From Dermatemys mawii (lineage: Eukaryota; Chordata; Testudines; Dermatemydidae), in the NCBI GenBank assembly GCA_007922305.1, contig ML677351.1, positions 9,329,558 to 9,393,557 of the forward strand: 64,000 nucleotides of DNA, read 5' to 3'. The notes under the pieces were generated by a model that saw only the letters and a list, made by a program, of their open reading frames with translations, searched no databases and was not told where the DNA came from. Positions 24,281 to 34,249 of the stretch are shown one piece after another; positions within the stretch are counted from its first letter, which is position 1; each line of letters starts with the position of its first letter. A program made the translations under genes and the position numbers.

Positions 24281-27111
24281 TCAGGGTCTGATTTAACAAC
24301 TAAAGTTCAAAAACAACAAGTCTTTCCTGGAGCTGAGAAAACTGCAAACTTCTCTGGTCTAGTCAGGGTCATTCCTGCCTTAGCAGTCTATTCCCAGCCC
24401 TTCTTAGCTGGTACCACTGCCCTTGTCTCAGGATCTTCCTCATAGAAGTCTCCCACTCTCTGCAGTCTCTCTATAGCTCCTGACCTTCTTTTCCATTTCT
24501 GCAACTTTCTGCTGCCCTTTATAGGGATATTGCCTCCACCATAGCTAGCTAGTTTTAATTAAACTGAATACTTCATCCCAGATGTAGCAGGCAGGGCCAG
24601 ACATCTGACCCTTAAAAGAGCAGGCTACACCTTTTACACTACTGGTGTTACATCTATTCCAGGTCTGTCACCAATACTACAACTGGTGTAGCTGAGCCAA
24701 TGATAGCACAGGTTGGATTTTGCGTGTGTGTATAGAATTTCATATTGTAGACAAGCACTAAGGGCAATTTTATTTTTTACCTGTTGGCATCAATGGAAAT
24801 TTTGCCATTGGCTTCAGTACGACCAATCTGCTTCAGCAGCTCCATTTTGCCACTCGCTATAATAATTGCCACTAGTATGGACCATGCTCTGAGGTTCCTA
24901 CCCTTTCGGCAGGGCTTCCTCCAACTCTGGCATTTTGTAGAAAACATACAACCTTCCATTGAATGCAACACACCTATTAAAATAGAAAGCCACAGTAAAA
25001 GTGCTTGGTCCTTCCTAAGCCATTACCTCATTTTTTTATTTTAGGGAATGAAAATTAGTGCAGATTCTATGGGCAAAATGCTTTCACCCCTCTCCTTCTC
25101 TCAGAGGAGAAATCTTTTTTCCCTCCCATTCAGTGAGAAAATTGTATAACTATGGGGCTTGTGACTCACGTGCATTACAACTGGTGAACATTAGCATCAT
25201 GCTATTATGCACTTACACGTGCCCATGATAAAAATGCCTGTGAGATTACAATACACCTAATGTTGTAAGTAACACAAATTGGTATTAAAACTTGCTTGTT
25301 TGCTTTTTCCTTTAAATCACAGCTGGTCAGTAGAACTAATTTATTTGTAGACACAGGTCAAATATTTGCATTTCAAAATAGCCCTGCATTTAATATTTTT
25401 AACATTGTTCTACCTTTATACCAAGCACGTGTCAAGGTAGATCTATAACATGGTCCAGATAAGTGCAGAGCTTTCACGAAGGAGGCGTCTTGAGATAATT
25501 AGTCCCAAGAATCATGAAATAAGCCATCCAAAACCTTACAGTCTCAAGTTTCTCCTGTTTTACACCTGTGGAAACTCATGGAAGTTGTGAGTCTGAACAG
25601 GTAACTATGGGCACAGTTTCATTGCAGAACTTGAAAGAGAAACAGGTGCTGATGCTCTGCTATTGCAACTTGTTGATAGATTGTATAGTTAATTGCCTGG
25701 CCACACTTTAGTTCAGTATGAAATATATTCACAAGACCAAAGAACCAATATCAATCAGGCTCATTGCAAAAAGCCAATAAACAAGAAAAGTATAGGAAGA
25801 AAAGTTTAATACCGGTTTCCTGGAAGCCATCTCATGCGGTGTTAAGTACTCCCAAGTTACATTCCTAAAGCCATCTGTTTATAACCTACCTCTTACAAAT
25901 AAAAAAGGTACGGTATGGGTAAATCTAGTTTCAGACGACAATCCGATTTCTTCCTTATTTTTGTGATACCCTGGTATATCCCTTATCTCTGTTCTGAACA
26001 CATGATTTCAGGTACCCAGGAGCATGAAGACAGCTCCTAGTTTTGTATGAGGTACAAGATTGATATCTCTTGTTCTTTTCCTTTAGGACATTCTAGTATT
26101 AGTTTGTAACTCCCTATCTGTTGCTATGGTAAAATAGTCATATGTCCCGATCCTCACAGCATTCCTATCTCCGTAAGCCAAAGTTTGATACTTCAGCTAA
26201 GGCAAAGTGTTATGGGATACTTGACATGGATTAACAGAATTGTTGACATAACTTCCCAATATTTATATTAATACTATACCCAGCTTATGTATTGGCTAGC
26301 GTTATCGTACCGCTAGTGATTACCATGGGCTTCAGTGGAGCTATGACCATTTATACCAGATGAGGATCTGCCCCACAATGTTTCCAAACAGTCTTTGTAC
26401 ATGACTATTACTATGTTTCCTTTTCCCAACAATTAAAAGTCCTGTTTTAATGCATAGTTTTCAATTGTAATGCTTCTTGTTTAAAAAGTATAGGTACTTT
26501 GCAAAGCATGTACACTGTTAATAAAATTACATATTATACTACAACATACAAAGGGGTTCCATTCCCATAGACTAATTACTTTCATGCTTCATATAACTTG
26601 CTTGAACTATACAAAACAAGACAGGGAATTATTCTAGCTATAACAAACTGAAACATACAGTACTGTAATATAAATATACTAACTCATAACCGGAGCTGAA
26701 ATGCTGGTATTCTGTTCAGTATGCAAGTAATGTCACACATTATATGCAGTTCCTACTGCAGTGGAAAGTTCTATATATGTTAAAATTGCTCTAAGTGTTC
26801 TCCAATGACCATAAAAAGGAATAAAATTGACATTTTACTGGTTCTGTCCCTTTAATTCTCTATTGATCCTGGATAATCTTTAGATGCTATCATCTTTTGG
26901 AGGTCAGAGTTAAAAAATAATATCTACTGTGTCCATATGGCAGAACATTTATAGAATCCATGCAACAGCATTTACTTACTTAACTATATCACACCTCACC
27001 ATCATAAGAGCCAATCATCATAGCAAATAGGTTATTTTGGAAATATTTAAGTGATTTTTCAATTTGATTTAGAGCCAACATACAGCCAATTTATGAAAAG
27101 TAGCAATATAT

Positions 27112-27145
<34 letters not shown>

Positions 27146-28320
27146 CATATGAAAATTTTGTCACCTTTTAAAGCTTCTGAATAGAATAATTTTTAAAAGG
27201 TAACTGTCTCCATCATTTCATTTTACAAAAACCTTTGACAATTTGTTTCTATGGGTGAACTAATACACACAAAATTTGAATTGAGGGAAGGAGAAAATAT
27301 TGCTATATTCTCAAAGAAACAAGATTCCCTTATTAATGTGGTTCTCAGCATGATTGGTAAAAGCCAGGAATAACAATATATAATGGTGGCAGATAGTCAA
27401 ATTAAAAACAGAAAGATATCCTTTGATGAAAGCATCTTTGCCCTTGAAATATATCCCTTTTAATATAGTGCTTGTAAATGCTCTTTATTGTCATTCTTTG
27501 CCCTCCTAGGCTGACTTATCTGCTGAGCCAAGTTTGCACTCAAAGTCTCTTAAGTACAGGGCCACGTGAGAAATAGATTTGCCCTCAGGCTGCTCTAATC
27601 TATGCCATTTGGTTAAGGATTTTTCTGAAGCGCATTAAGTTCCAGCTATCTGTCCTCTGAGCCTATGACATACTCATGAAAGGTTGCAGGGGGAAGAAAG
27701 TGGGCATCCAAACCAGATATTCCTGTGGAAGATTCCCTCACATTGAGAAATTCCCCAGTTTTAGAAGACCTTCTGCTTACATCACTACCCCTCCCTCAAT
27801 GCCAGAAGACTACCAATATGCCATTTTTTTAAAAAAAAAGAAAATAACTATTCAAAGAAGAGAGCAAACAGGCATAAAATGGAAGATTCTATAACTGTTT
27901 GTGACATGTTACATTCTCAGGCAGCAGACACGTGATTCTAAGCACCAAGTCATGCATTAAGTAGAAGTCAGTTTCCAGAAGAAACAATGGCATCTTGAGG
28001 TATTAATTTATATAATGTCACACAAAGATAATACTGGTGAAGAAATCATGCTAAAAAAACAGAAAAGTGATTTATAGAAAAGCATGCACATATTATATAA
28101 GTTACTAGAGTCTCCGGTATCAATCATCTCAGTTACAGTTCTGAAGAGTTTCCATGCTAATCCTGTTTTCACGGGTTCTTAATTTTTCAAAATATTCACT
28201 AATAGGGCTGGTTCCATGTTTCGTTTATGCCCAAAAGGTAACAATGTAAGCAATTTTCTTTTAGCCATTTTTGAGATACGAGAGGATTAAAGGGCCTTTT
28301 TTCAGGAAGTAATTCTCATC
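24281..28320. other. Mostly low-copy stretch; possible LTR remnant at left
   Basis: No exon was recognised. 24290-24650 is C/T-rich with CTTTATAGGGATATTGCC and may be an antisense LTR remnant (weak). 24780-24860 has the dispersed TTTTGCCATTGGCTTCAGT-type words of old amniote repeats. 25440-25800 looks like nonrepetitive regulatory-style sequence. 25860-28300 is AT-rich with nothing recognised apart from a dinucleotide repeat. Confidence 0.4.
27114..27142 (+). repeat. (AC)n microsatellite
   Basis: About 14 uninterrupted AC units are flanked by TATA-rich sequence. This is an ordinary dinucleotide repeat and is likely polymorphic. Confidence 0.95.
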
Positions 28321-28324
28321 CAAA

Positions 28325-28770
28325 CATTTTTGGCGGTGGCTCTGCCTTCAGAGCTGAGAAGCTCGATAGCAGTGGTGGCTGCTGGCTGGGCACGCAACTC
28401 TGAAGGCAGAGCCACTGCCAAAAGCAGCACAGAAGTAAGGGTAGTATGAGACGGTATTGCTACCCTTACTTCTGCATTGCTGCTGGCAGAGCGCTGCCTT
28501 CAGAGCTGAGCACCTGGCCTACAGTCACCACTCTCTGGCTGCCCAGCTCTGAAGGCAACACAGAATTAAGGGTGGCAATACCACAACCCTCCTAAAATAA
28601 CCTTGCAACCCCCCTGCAACTCCCTGTTGGGTCAGCCCCCCAGACCAGCATTTGAGAAATGCTGGTCTCCCCCAGGAAATCTGTATAGCACAGGGTAAAA
28701 GCACATAGAAGACCAGATTTTATGGTCCATGATGTGTTTTTTATAGCCATGAATCTGGTAGGGACCAAAT
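28325..28770. mobile_element. Compound GC-rich MITE with repeated hairpins
   Basis: GGCTCTGCCTTCAGAGCTGAG recurs in direct and inverted forms at about 28338, 28400, 28490 and 28535. AGCAGCACAGAAGTAAGG near 28423 pairs with CCTTACTTCTGC near 28465. A perfect 12 bp stem with a 3 nt loop lies at 28642-28668 (AGACCAGCATTT, GAG, AAATGCTGGTCT). The right part (TTTTATGGTCCATGATG, AATCTGGTAGGGACC) resembles another nonautonomous turtle element, so this may be two elements fused or nested. It is noncoding. Confidence 0.6.
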
Positions 28771-28789
28771 GATGAAATTAGAAGCTAAA

Positions 28790-29115
28790 TCTTGCTCCTA
28801 TTTAAGCACCTACACAAGGGCCAGATTATCTAAAGTGCTCAGCACAGTAGCTCTCATTGTGACACAGTTGGCCAGATCTTCGGAAGAACCCAACCCCAAA
28901 CCATCCTGGCACTTCTCAAAATTCAGCCACTTATTTGATGCTTAAATGGCAGCTGAGCAGTTCTGAAAATCTATCCCCAAGGAAACTCATGTAGAACTTT
29001 AAGCATGTGAGTAATTGTCCTATTCGCCCTATCCCCCAAACACACACACTCCCCCAGTGGAACTACTCATGTGCTTAGTGTTATGCTCATGCTTTGCTAA
29101 TCAGAGCCTACATCT
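28790..29115. repeat. Old SINE/MIR-type inverted repeat words
   Basis: ACTTTAAGCATGTGAGTAAT near 28997 is an imperfect complement of GGAACTACTCATGTGCTTA near 29058. The interior has GGGCCAGATTATCTAAAGTG and TCAGAGCC. These words belong to an ancient dispersed amniote repeat also seen in pieces near 12490-12580, 31165-31245 and 56485-56520. The class is uncertain. Confidence 0.4.
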
Positions 29116-29742
29116 GGGTTATAAGCAGCACTATCCCACTCTATGTTCCCAAAGGCAAACTGTTCTATCACATCATATAAAAAGCAGACATTATAAGAAC
29201 TGCAGGAGGCTATACTTAAGCTTTATATGAGGATCTTTCCTGTAAAAAAAAGTTGATCTTATAGGTCACTTGAACTAGGCTGACCTGTTCTCTTAGCATT
29301 TTGGGGGGGGGGGGGTTGTACTCTCCAGTCTCTGGCCCTGCACTCATCAATAAGTCTTTAATGACAAGAACATAATGAAGCATCATCTGTTTTGGGTAAA
29401 TGCATGATAAACACAGCTGTGCATGAGAAAACAAGGAAAGTAAGATATCATATGCCACTCTCATGCAGAGGACAAAACAAACTGCATCTGTTGACCAGCA
29501 AGCTCACTTTAAGGTAGCCTAGTATTTATTGTAATATTTAAAATATTTTCTTTACTGATTTTTCAAGAAAAAACAGTTTCATGGCATTTTGGGGGAGTTT
29601 TTTTGAGAAAAGACATTTCAGTTAATACAAAAATCATTACTGACAAGACAGTAAGGCAAATGTACAAGTCTATTGCTTTATATTTTCAGTTTTTCTTTTT
29701 TCCCTCCTTGCTTTATGCACATGAACAGTTAAGTGTACAAAA
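29116..29742. other. Low-copy stretch with a poly-G run
   Basis: No gene was recognised. An uninterrupted run of 13 G lies at 29303-29315 and may be unstable or a sequencing weak point. Confidence 0.5.
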
Positions 29743-30345
29743 TTACAGAACAAAAGAATGGCCATACTGGGTCAGACCGAAGGTCCATCTCAGCCGGTAT
29801 CTTGTCTTCTGACATAAGATGAGGAAGACTTTGTAGCACCTTAGAGACTAACCAATTTATTTCAGCATAAGCTTTCGTGGGCATCCACTTCATCGGATGC
29901 ACAGAATGAAACAGAAGTAAGATGCATTTATACACACAGAAAGCAAAAAAAAAAAAGGTTGTACATTAGCATACCAATTCTAAGAGGCTGTTTAATTAAT
30001 ATTAATTAATAATGACCCATCCAAATTAAACAGCCTCTTAGAATTGGTATGCTAATGTACAACCTTTGTTTTGCTTTCTGTGGGTATAAATGCATCTTAC
30101 TTCTGTTCCATTCTATGCATCCAATGAAGTGGGCTATAGCCCACGAAAGCTTATGCTGAAATAAACTGGTTAGTCTCTAAGGTGCTACAAAGTCTTCCTC
30201 GTCTTATTTACGGATACAGACGAACACGGCTGCTAATCTTAAACCTGTCTTCTGACAGTGGCCAATGTTAGGTCTTCAGAGGGAACGAACAGAACAGGTA
30301 ATCAAGTCATCCATCCCCTGTCACCCATTCCCAACTTCTTATAGG
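29743..30345 (-). mobile_element. CR1 3' end split by a Penelope-like insertion
   Basis: Left part 29743-29814 reads AGAATGGCCATACTGGGTCA and ends in TGTCTTCTGACA. Right part 30246-30345 repeats TGTCTTCTGACA and continues GTGGCCAATG and AACAGAACAGGTAATCAAGT. The same run occurs uninterrupted in the CR1 copy near 22985-23100. The two halves are therefore one CR1 3' end separated by a younger insertion. Confidence 0.85.
29815..30245. mobile_element. Penelope-like element, inverted arm pair without ORF
   Basis: Two Penelope-like terminal (pLTR) arms face each other (about 29823-29996 and 30024-30205) with only an AT spacer (TTAATATTAATTAATAATG) between them. No coding sequence is left. Both arms contain GTAGCACCTTAGAGACTAAC or its complement, CATAAGCTTTCGTGGGC, GAAGTAAGATGCATTTATA and CTCTTAGAATTGGTATGC. 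The left arm lacks a few bases in the CCCAC stem. The right end carries a short extra tail (ACGAACACGGCTGCTAATC). The insertion has perfect 12 bp target duplications TGTCTTCTGACA (29803-29814, 30246-30257). It lies within a CR1 3' end. The structure is a 431 bp hairpin-capable element. Confidence 0.85.
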
Positions 30346-31667
30346 AGCCTAAGCCCTATTGGCTTTCAATGAAATTTAGGCTCCTAAATGCCCAAGTCCC
30401 CTTTGGAAAATGGGATTTAGGTGTGCCCAAAAATGTTACTCCTAATCTGCAAATCAGTGCGGCTTGTGCTCCTTATTCACTTAGGAGTATTTTAGAACAC
30501 ACACACACACACACACCAATATTTTTAAATGCCCTGACCTCATCAAGGAATTACCATACTCCTAAATTCCTTCTCAGCCCACCCACTTTTTGAAAGTGTG
30601 GGAAGACAGAAACATTGCAGCGTGTGCCTACATGATCAACGGGCTCCATCAGGAGTTAAAAACTGAAGGGTCCCCCAGCGCAAATATCTTGCTACTAAAC
30701 CCCCTCCATTTAAATCATGAGTCTATATGCTTGATCATCTCAACAGATTTCTAGATAGCAAAAAGAAAGGAAGTCACTCAGGTAGACAGGGAACTCTCTC
30801 AAATAGTCATTATTGGGCTCTATAGGTTAAAGTTAACGTCTTCACTTATCCCTTATATTGAACTGGAAGCCAATGTAGTTCATAGAACATGGGCATAGTG
30901 CACACACTATGAAGAGCACCACTTACATGCAGCAGAGATATAAGCTCCCCAGTGTTTGATTGGTCTCCAAGTATAGCTACATGAATGATTATTACAGAAA
31001 TCCAATCTTAGTGTGGCAGTAGATAACAAATAAGGCCTACATCTAGGGGGAAAAGGTAGTCAATCACAATTGACTAGAATGGGAAGGGGCATGTGTGGAG
31101 GTGAGGGATAGGACCTAAGAAAAGAAGAGCATACTTGAAGTTGTAGACAAAGATTTCAGCCATCGAACCCCAAGGGTGAGATTTTCCAAAACTCTCAACA
31201 TTGGCCTAACTCTGCTCCTATTGAAATCTTCCATTGGAGTCTTTAACAGAGAACATTTGCTGCCCCTCTCAAAGCAAGACTACTAAATTAGAAAAAAAAC
31301 ATTTTATAGATTTTAACAGGAAAAAAAGTGGTGACTAATTCAACAAACAGGATGCTAGAATAAATAGATGCCCTCTACAGTTAGAGATGGTAAAGATAAA
31401 TCTCAATTTAGTGCCCCCTGGAAATGGGAGGAACGAAAGATTGCTTATCTAAGCCAAAGAATTATGCTATGCATGCAACTCTACTTCCATTTTACTGGCA
31501 GTATTGACTATTCTATACAGATGTTAATATATTGTGATATAGATACCATCTATACTATTGACAGGATGGCTGAATGAGTGTGCTATGGCCTTTCAAAGCA
31601 GAAGTGATTTACTATTAGTCTTTTTTATTCTCCATTTTGACTTATGCAATTTCTCACCAATGGCTAC
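30346..31667. other. Mixed stretch with old repeat pieces
   Basis: 30360-30435 has TTTAGGCTCCTAAATGCCC and GGGATTTAGG words of the palindromic TTAGG repeat. An (AC)n run lies at 30497-30517. About 30830-31030 (GAACTGGAAGCCAATGTAG, TACAGAAATCCAATCTTAG) resembles antisense L2/CR1-clade LINE sequence also hinted at 37850 and 50440. No exon was recognised. Confidence 0.4.
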
Positions 31668-31838
31668 TGCGAGAAAGCTCTGTCCTTATCTTCGTGGATC
31701 CTGTGTTTCCTGGTGGATTTCACTAGCCTCAGGGGCTCACTGTGACCCTCCACATAGCCCTTCTCTCTCTAGAGACAAGGTCACAGCTTAGCCATTTTCA
31801 TCATAAGTCAGTGAGGAGAAGCTATCCTTCCTGGCACA

Positions 31839-32041
31839 AGTGACAAAGAGTCCTGTGGCACCTTAAAGACTAACTGAATTTTTTTCAGAGCATGAGCTTT
31901 CGTGGGCTAATACCCACTTCGTCGGATGCATGCAGTGGAAGTATCCAGGGGCAGGTATAAATAGGTAGGCAAGAACCAGGTGGGAGATAACAAGGTTAGT
32001 CCAATCAGGCTGAACCAGCTTGTTATCTCTAATCAGGGAGG
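31839..32041 (-). repeat. Penelope-like 3' terminal arm (left)
   Basis: This arm follows the coding region in minus-strand orientation, so it is the natural downstream terminal repeat. It matches 33127-33329 in reverse complement with mismatches only at CAAAGAG/CAGAGAG and in a T-run. It holds the minus-strand hammerhead-like motif (about 31898-31925). The coding frame's stop (32033-32035) lies at its inner edge. Confidence 0.9.
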
Positions 32042-33148
32042 GTGAGGTATTCCTCTAGCAGCTGAACTGGAGGTGTGAATAGCGAGAGAAGAGAAGCTGC
32101 TTTTGTAGTTAGCTAGCCATTCAAAATCTCTATTCAGTCCCAAATTGATTGTGTCAAATTTGCAAATGAATTGCAGCTCTGCAGTCTCTCTTTGCAGTCT
32201 GGACTTGAAGTTTTTTTGCTGCAAAATGCTGACCTTTAAATCTTCTATGGTGTGTCCGGTGAGGTTGAAGTGCTCTCCTACAGGTTTTTGAATATTGCCA
32301 TTCCTGATATCTGATTTGTGTCCATTTATCCTTTTTCGTAGGGACTGTCCAGTTTGGCCGATGTACATAGCAGAGGGACATTGCTGGCACATAATGGCGT
32401 ATATTACATTGGTAGATGTGCAGGTGAATGAACCAGTGATGGTGTGGCTGATCTGGTTTGGTCCTGTGATGGTGTTGCTGGTGTAGATGTGTGGGCAGAG
32501 TTGGCATCGAGGTTTATTGCATGGATTGGTTCCTGAGTTAGAGTTATTATGGCGCGGTGTGCTGTTGCTGGTGAGAATATGCTTGAGGTTGGCAGGTTGT
32601 CTGTAGGCCAGGACTAGCCTGCCTCCCAAGGCCTGTGAAAGTGAGGGATTGTTGTCCAGGATGGGTTGTAGATCACTGATGATGCGTTGGAGAGGCTTTA
32701 ACTGAGGACTGTAGGTGATGGCCAGTGGTGTTCTGTTGTTTTCTTTCTTGGGCTTGTCTTGCAGCAGCAGGCTTCTGGGTACACATCTGGCTCTGTTGAT
32801 CTGTGTCCTTATTTCCTTGTGCGGGTATTGTAGTTTTGAGAAAGCTTGATGGAGATCTTGTAGGTGTTTGTCTCTGTCTGAGGGGTTGGAGCAAATACGA
32901 TTGTACCTCAGTGCTTGGCTGTAGACAATGGATCGTGTGGTGTGCTCGGGGTGGAAGCTGGTGGCATGGAGGTAGGCATAGCTGTCGGTAGGTTTTCGGT
33001 ATAGGGTGGTGTTGATGTGGCCGTTATTAATTTGCACCGTGGTGTCCAGGAAGTGGACCTCCTGTGTAGACTGGTCCAGGCTGAGGCGGATGGTGGGGTG
33101 GAAGCTGTTGAAATCACCATGGACCACCTCCCTGATTAGAGATAACAA
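32033..33148 (-). CDS. Penelope-like polyprotein C-terminus: RT end plus GIY-YIG endonuclease
   Basis: The 371-codon frame is open but 5' truncated. It has no ATG at its opening (the first codon shown is TTG, and an in-frame TGA lies just upstream inside the right arm). Residues 1-125 are the end of the RT palm/thumb, with FLDTT near 34-38, LYRKPTDSYAYLHATS near 49-64, and SQALRYNRICS near 77-87. Cysteines at 210, 215 and 218 plus C243 form the zinc-binding linker region of endonuclease-bearing PLEs. The GIY-YIG domain spans about 248-340: VIYAI at 248-252, YIGQTG at 262-267, RKRINGH at 271-277, the GEHF stretch near 291, and RETAELQFI at 320-328, which supplies the usual late acidic residue (E321). 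In full PLEs this enzyme nicks chromatin DNA so the RT can prime copying. The RT catalytic Asp box lies upstream and is absent, so this copy cannot retrotranspose alone. The lack of stops suggests a young copy. Confidence 0.9.
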   Translation of the reverse strand: MLSLIREVVHGDFNSFHPTIRLSLDQSTQEVHFLDTTVQINNGHINTTLYRKPTDSYAYLHATSFHPEHTTRSIVYSQALRYNRICSNPSDRDKHLQDLHQAFSKLQYPHKEIRTQINRARCVPRSLLLQDKPKKENNRTPLAITYSPQLKPLQRIISDLQPILDNNPSLSQALGGRLVLAYRQPANLKHILTSNSTPRHNNSNSGTNPCNKPRCQLCPHIYTSNTITGPNQISHTITGSFTCTSTNVIYAIMCQQCPSAMYIGQTGQSLRKRINGHKSDIRNGNIQKPVGEHFNLTGHTIEDLKVSILQQKNFKSRLQRETAELQFICKFDTINLGLNRDFEWLANYKSSFSSLAIHTSSSAARGIPHPP

Positions 33149-33366
33149 GCTGGTTCAGCCTGATTGGACTAACCTTGTTATCTCCCACCTGGTTCTTGCC
33201 TACCTATTTATACCTGCCCCTGGATACTTCCACTGCATGCATCCGACGAAGTGGGTATTAGCCCACGAAAGCTCATGCTCTGAAAAAATTTCAGTTAGTC
33301 TTTAAGGTGCCACAGGACTCTCTGTCACTTCTGCAACTCCAGACTAACACGGCTACCCCTCTGATT
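33127..33366 (+). repeat. Penelope-like terminal arm, inverted copy (right), with tail
   Basis: Bases 33127-33329 are the inverted copy of the left arm. 33330-33366 is an extra tail (TCTGCAACTCC, AGACTAACACGGCTACC) present only at this end. The hairpin formed by both arms would be about 200 bp long. A closely related single arm without the tail is the insertion at 37422-37592. Confidence 0.9.
33243..33270 (+). ncRNA. Hammerhead-like core in Penelope arm
   Basis: The string CCGACGA, one extra A, then GTGGG-TATTAG-CCCAC (a perfect 5 bp stem) and GAAA has the layout of a hammerhead ribozyme core (CUGANGA, stem II, GAAA). It departs by C for U at the second core position and by the unpaired A before stem II. 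A GGAT..ATCC pairing just upstream (33222-33225 with 33241-33244) could serve as stem I, though it partly overlaps the core; stem III was not resolved. Hammerhead motifs are known from terminal repeats of Penelope-like elements. Whether this copy could cleave is doubtful. Matching motifs sit in the left arm (minus strand, about 31898-31925) and at 30121-30148 and 37513-37540, the last with the GAAA decayed to AAAA. Confidence 0.4.
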
Positions 33367-34084
33367 CTTCCTGGCACAGTCTCTGTTGTCTCTCAATTTC
33401 AGTGATTAATTAGGGGAGATAGAAAAAGGGGGAAGTCTGGGCCTGCCCTCTACTCTGGGCTCCAGCCCAGGGACCCTAACAATATCAGCTAAGATGGCTG
33501 ACCTTTTAGCCACAAAACACAATAGAATTCCCTGGGCTACTTCCCCACAGCAGTCCCCGCTTCTTCAAACTCCACTTCATCCTCACCTCAGGGCCTCCTT
33601 CCTTGCATATGATATGTTGTCTACCACTCAGTCTCACCAACAGCACAACTTCCTCCCACACCTCCTGACATCTAGACCCCCACCTGACTAATGGGAGGTT
33701 TTTAACTGGTTTCAGCCAGCCCGATTGGCTTCAGGTGTCCCAATCAGGCTAGCTATTTCTACTGCTTTCTAGAAGCTTCTTAATTGGCCCCAGGTGTCTT
33801 GATTAACCTGAACAACTGCCATTTGGTTCCAAAGGTACCAGGGATTTGTTTAGCCTGGAACTAACATATCTATTCCTTAGCACTTTCCTATAGCCATCTG
33901 GTGCCCCATCACACTACATATAGACTACAATTATAACTCAATAGGGTCAAAAACTTTTAGATGGAACTCTTGTGTAAAAAAGTTAATTTGGGGAAACTGA
34001 AGATGTTTTGTGGCAATGTACTAGTTTCCATGAAAACTTAGTTGGGAAAATTCATCATGTGTAGGGGAGAGTGAGAGACTCTTT

Positions 34085-34155
34085 CTAAAGCCTGATGGAG
34101 AGGGCACTGACATGGGAGACTCAGGTTCATGCTCCTGCTCCAGTACCAGTCAGCT
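34085..34155 (+). repeat. tRNA-derived SINE head fragment
   Basis: AAGCCTGATGGAGAGGGCAC holds a degenerate Pol III A box. About 20 nt on, CTCAGGTTCATGCTCCTGCT gives a B box (GGTTCATGCTCC, consensus GGTTCRANNCC). The spacing fits a tRNA-type promoter. A copy in the opposite orientation is at 35625-35735. The body downstream is not clearly preserved. Confidence 0.6.
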
Positions 34156-34249
34156 CTGTGTTCTTGGGGAACTAGGGTGCAGAATATAGCCTGTCTGACT
34201 CATGAAAGGACACCTCCAGCCTCTGTTTGACCCAAAACTGATCAGAGAA

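Larger units (their letters stand above)
31839..33366 (-). mobile_element. Penelope-like retroelement with inverted terminal arms, recent
   Basis: The 1528 bp insertion is flanked by perfect 12 bp duplications CTTCCTGGCACA (31827-31838, 33367-33378). The left arm (31839-32041) and right arm (33127-33329) are inverted copies that differ at about 2 of 203 positions. The right end has an extra 37 nt tail with AGACTAACACGGCTACCCC. Between the arms an open frame on the minus strand encodes the end of a reverse transcriptase and a GIY-YIG endonuclease. The left arm is therefore the element's own 3' terminal repeat, and the right arm is an inverted copy capping a 5' truncation. Open frame, perfect duplications and near-identical arms all indicate recent insertion. 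The EN-bearing PLE clade is clear; the subfamily (for example Neptune-type) is inference. Confidence 0.92.
31668..33913 (-). mobile_element. Antisense LTR-type repeat interrupted by a Penelope-like element
   Basis: The left part (about 31668-31838) contains AGAAAGCTCTGTCCTTATCT and CTCACTGTGACCCTCCAC. The right part (33379-33913) contains CTACTCTGGGCTCCAGCCC and CCAATCAGGCTAGCTA, and ends ATAGCCATCTGGTGCCCCAT then CACA. Removing 31839-33378 restores a continuous CTATCCTTCCTGGCACA-GTCTC junction. CTAC on both outer sides (before TGCGAG, and at 33914-33917) could be a 4 bp target duplication, but that is weak. No retroviral frame was seen. Confidence 0.6.

Noticed and set aside
29815..30245. 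Inverted arms as a possible assembly artefact
   Set aside because: The unit is bounded by a perfect 12 bp target duplication in a CR1 sequence that is continuous without it, and the arms are not identical, so a true insertion is more likely.
32154..32507. 117-codon minus-strand frame and several plus-strand frames over 32-33 kb
   Set aside because: These are alternative-frame shadows of the Penelope-like protein. Only the 32033-33148 frame carries the conserved motifs.
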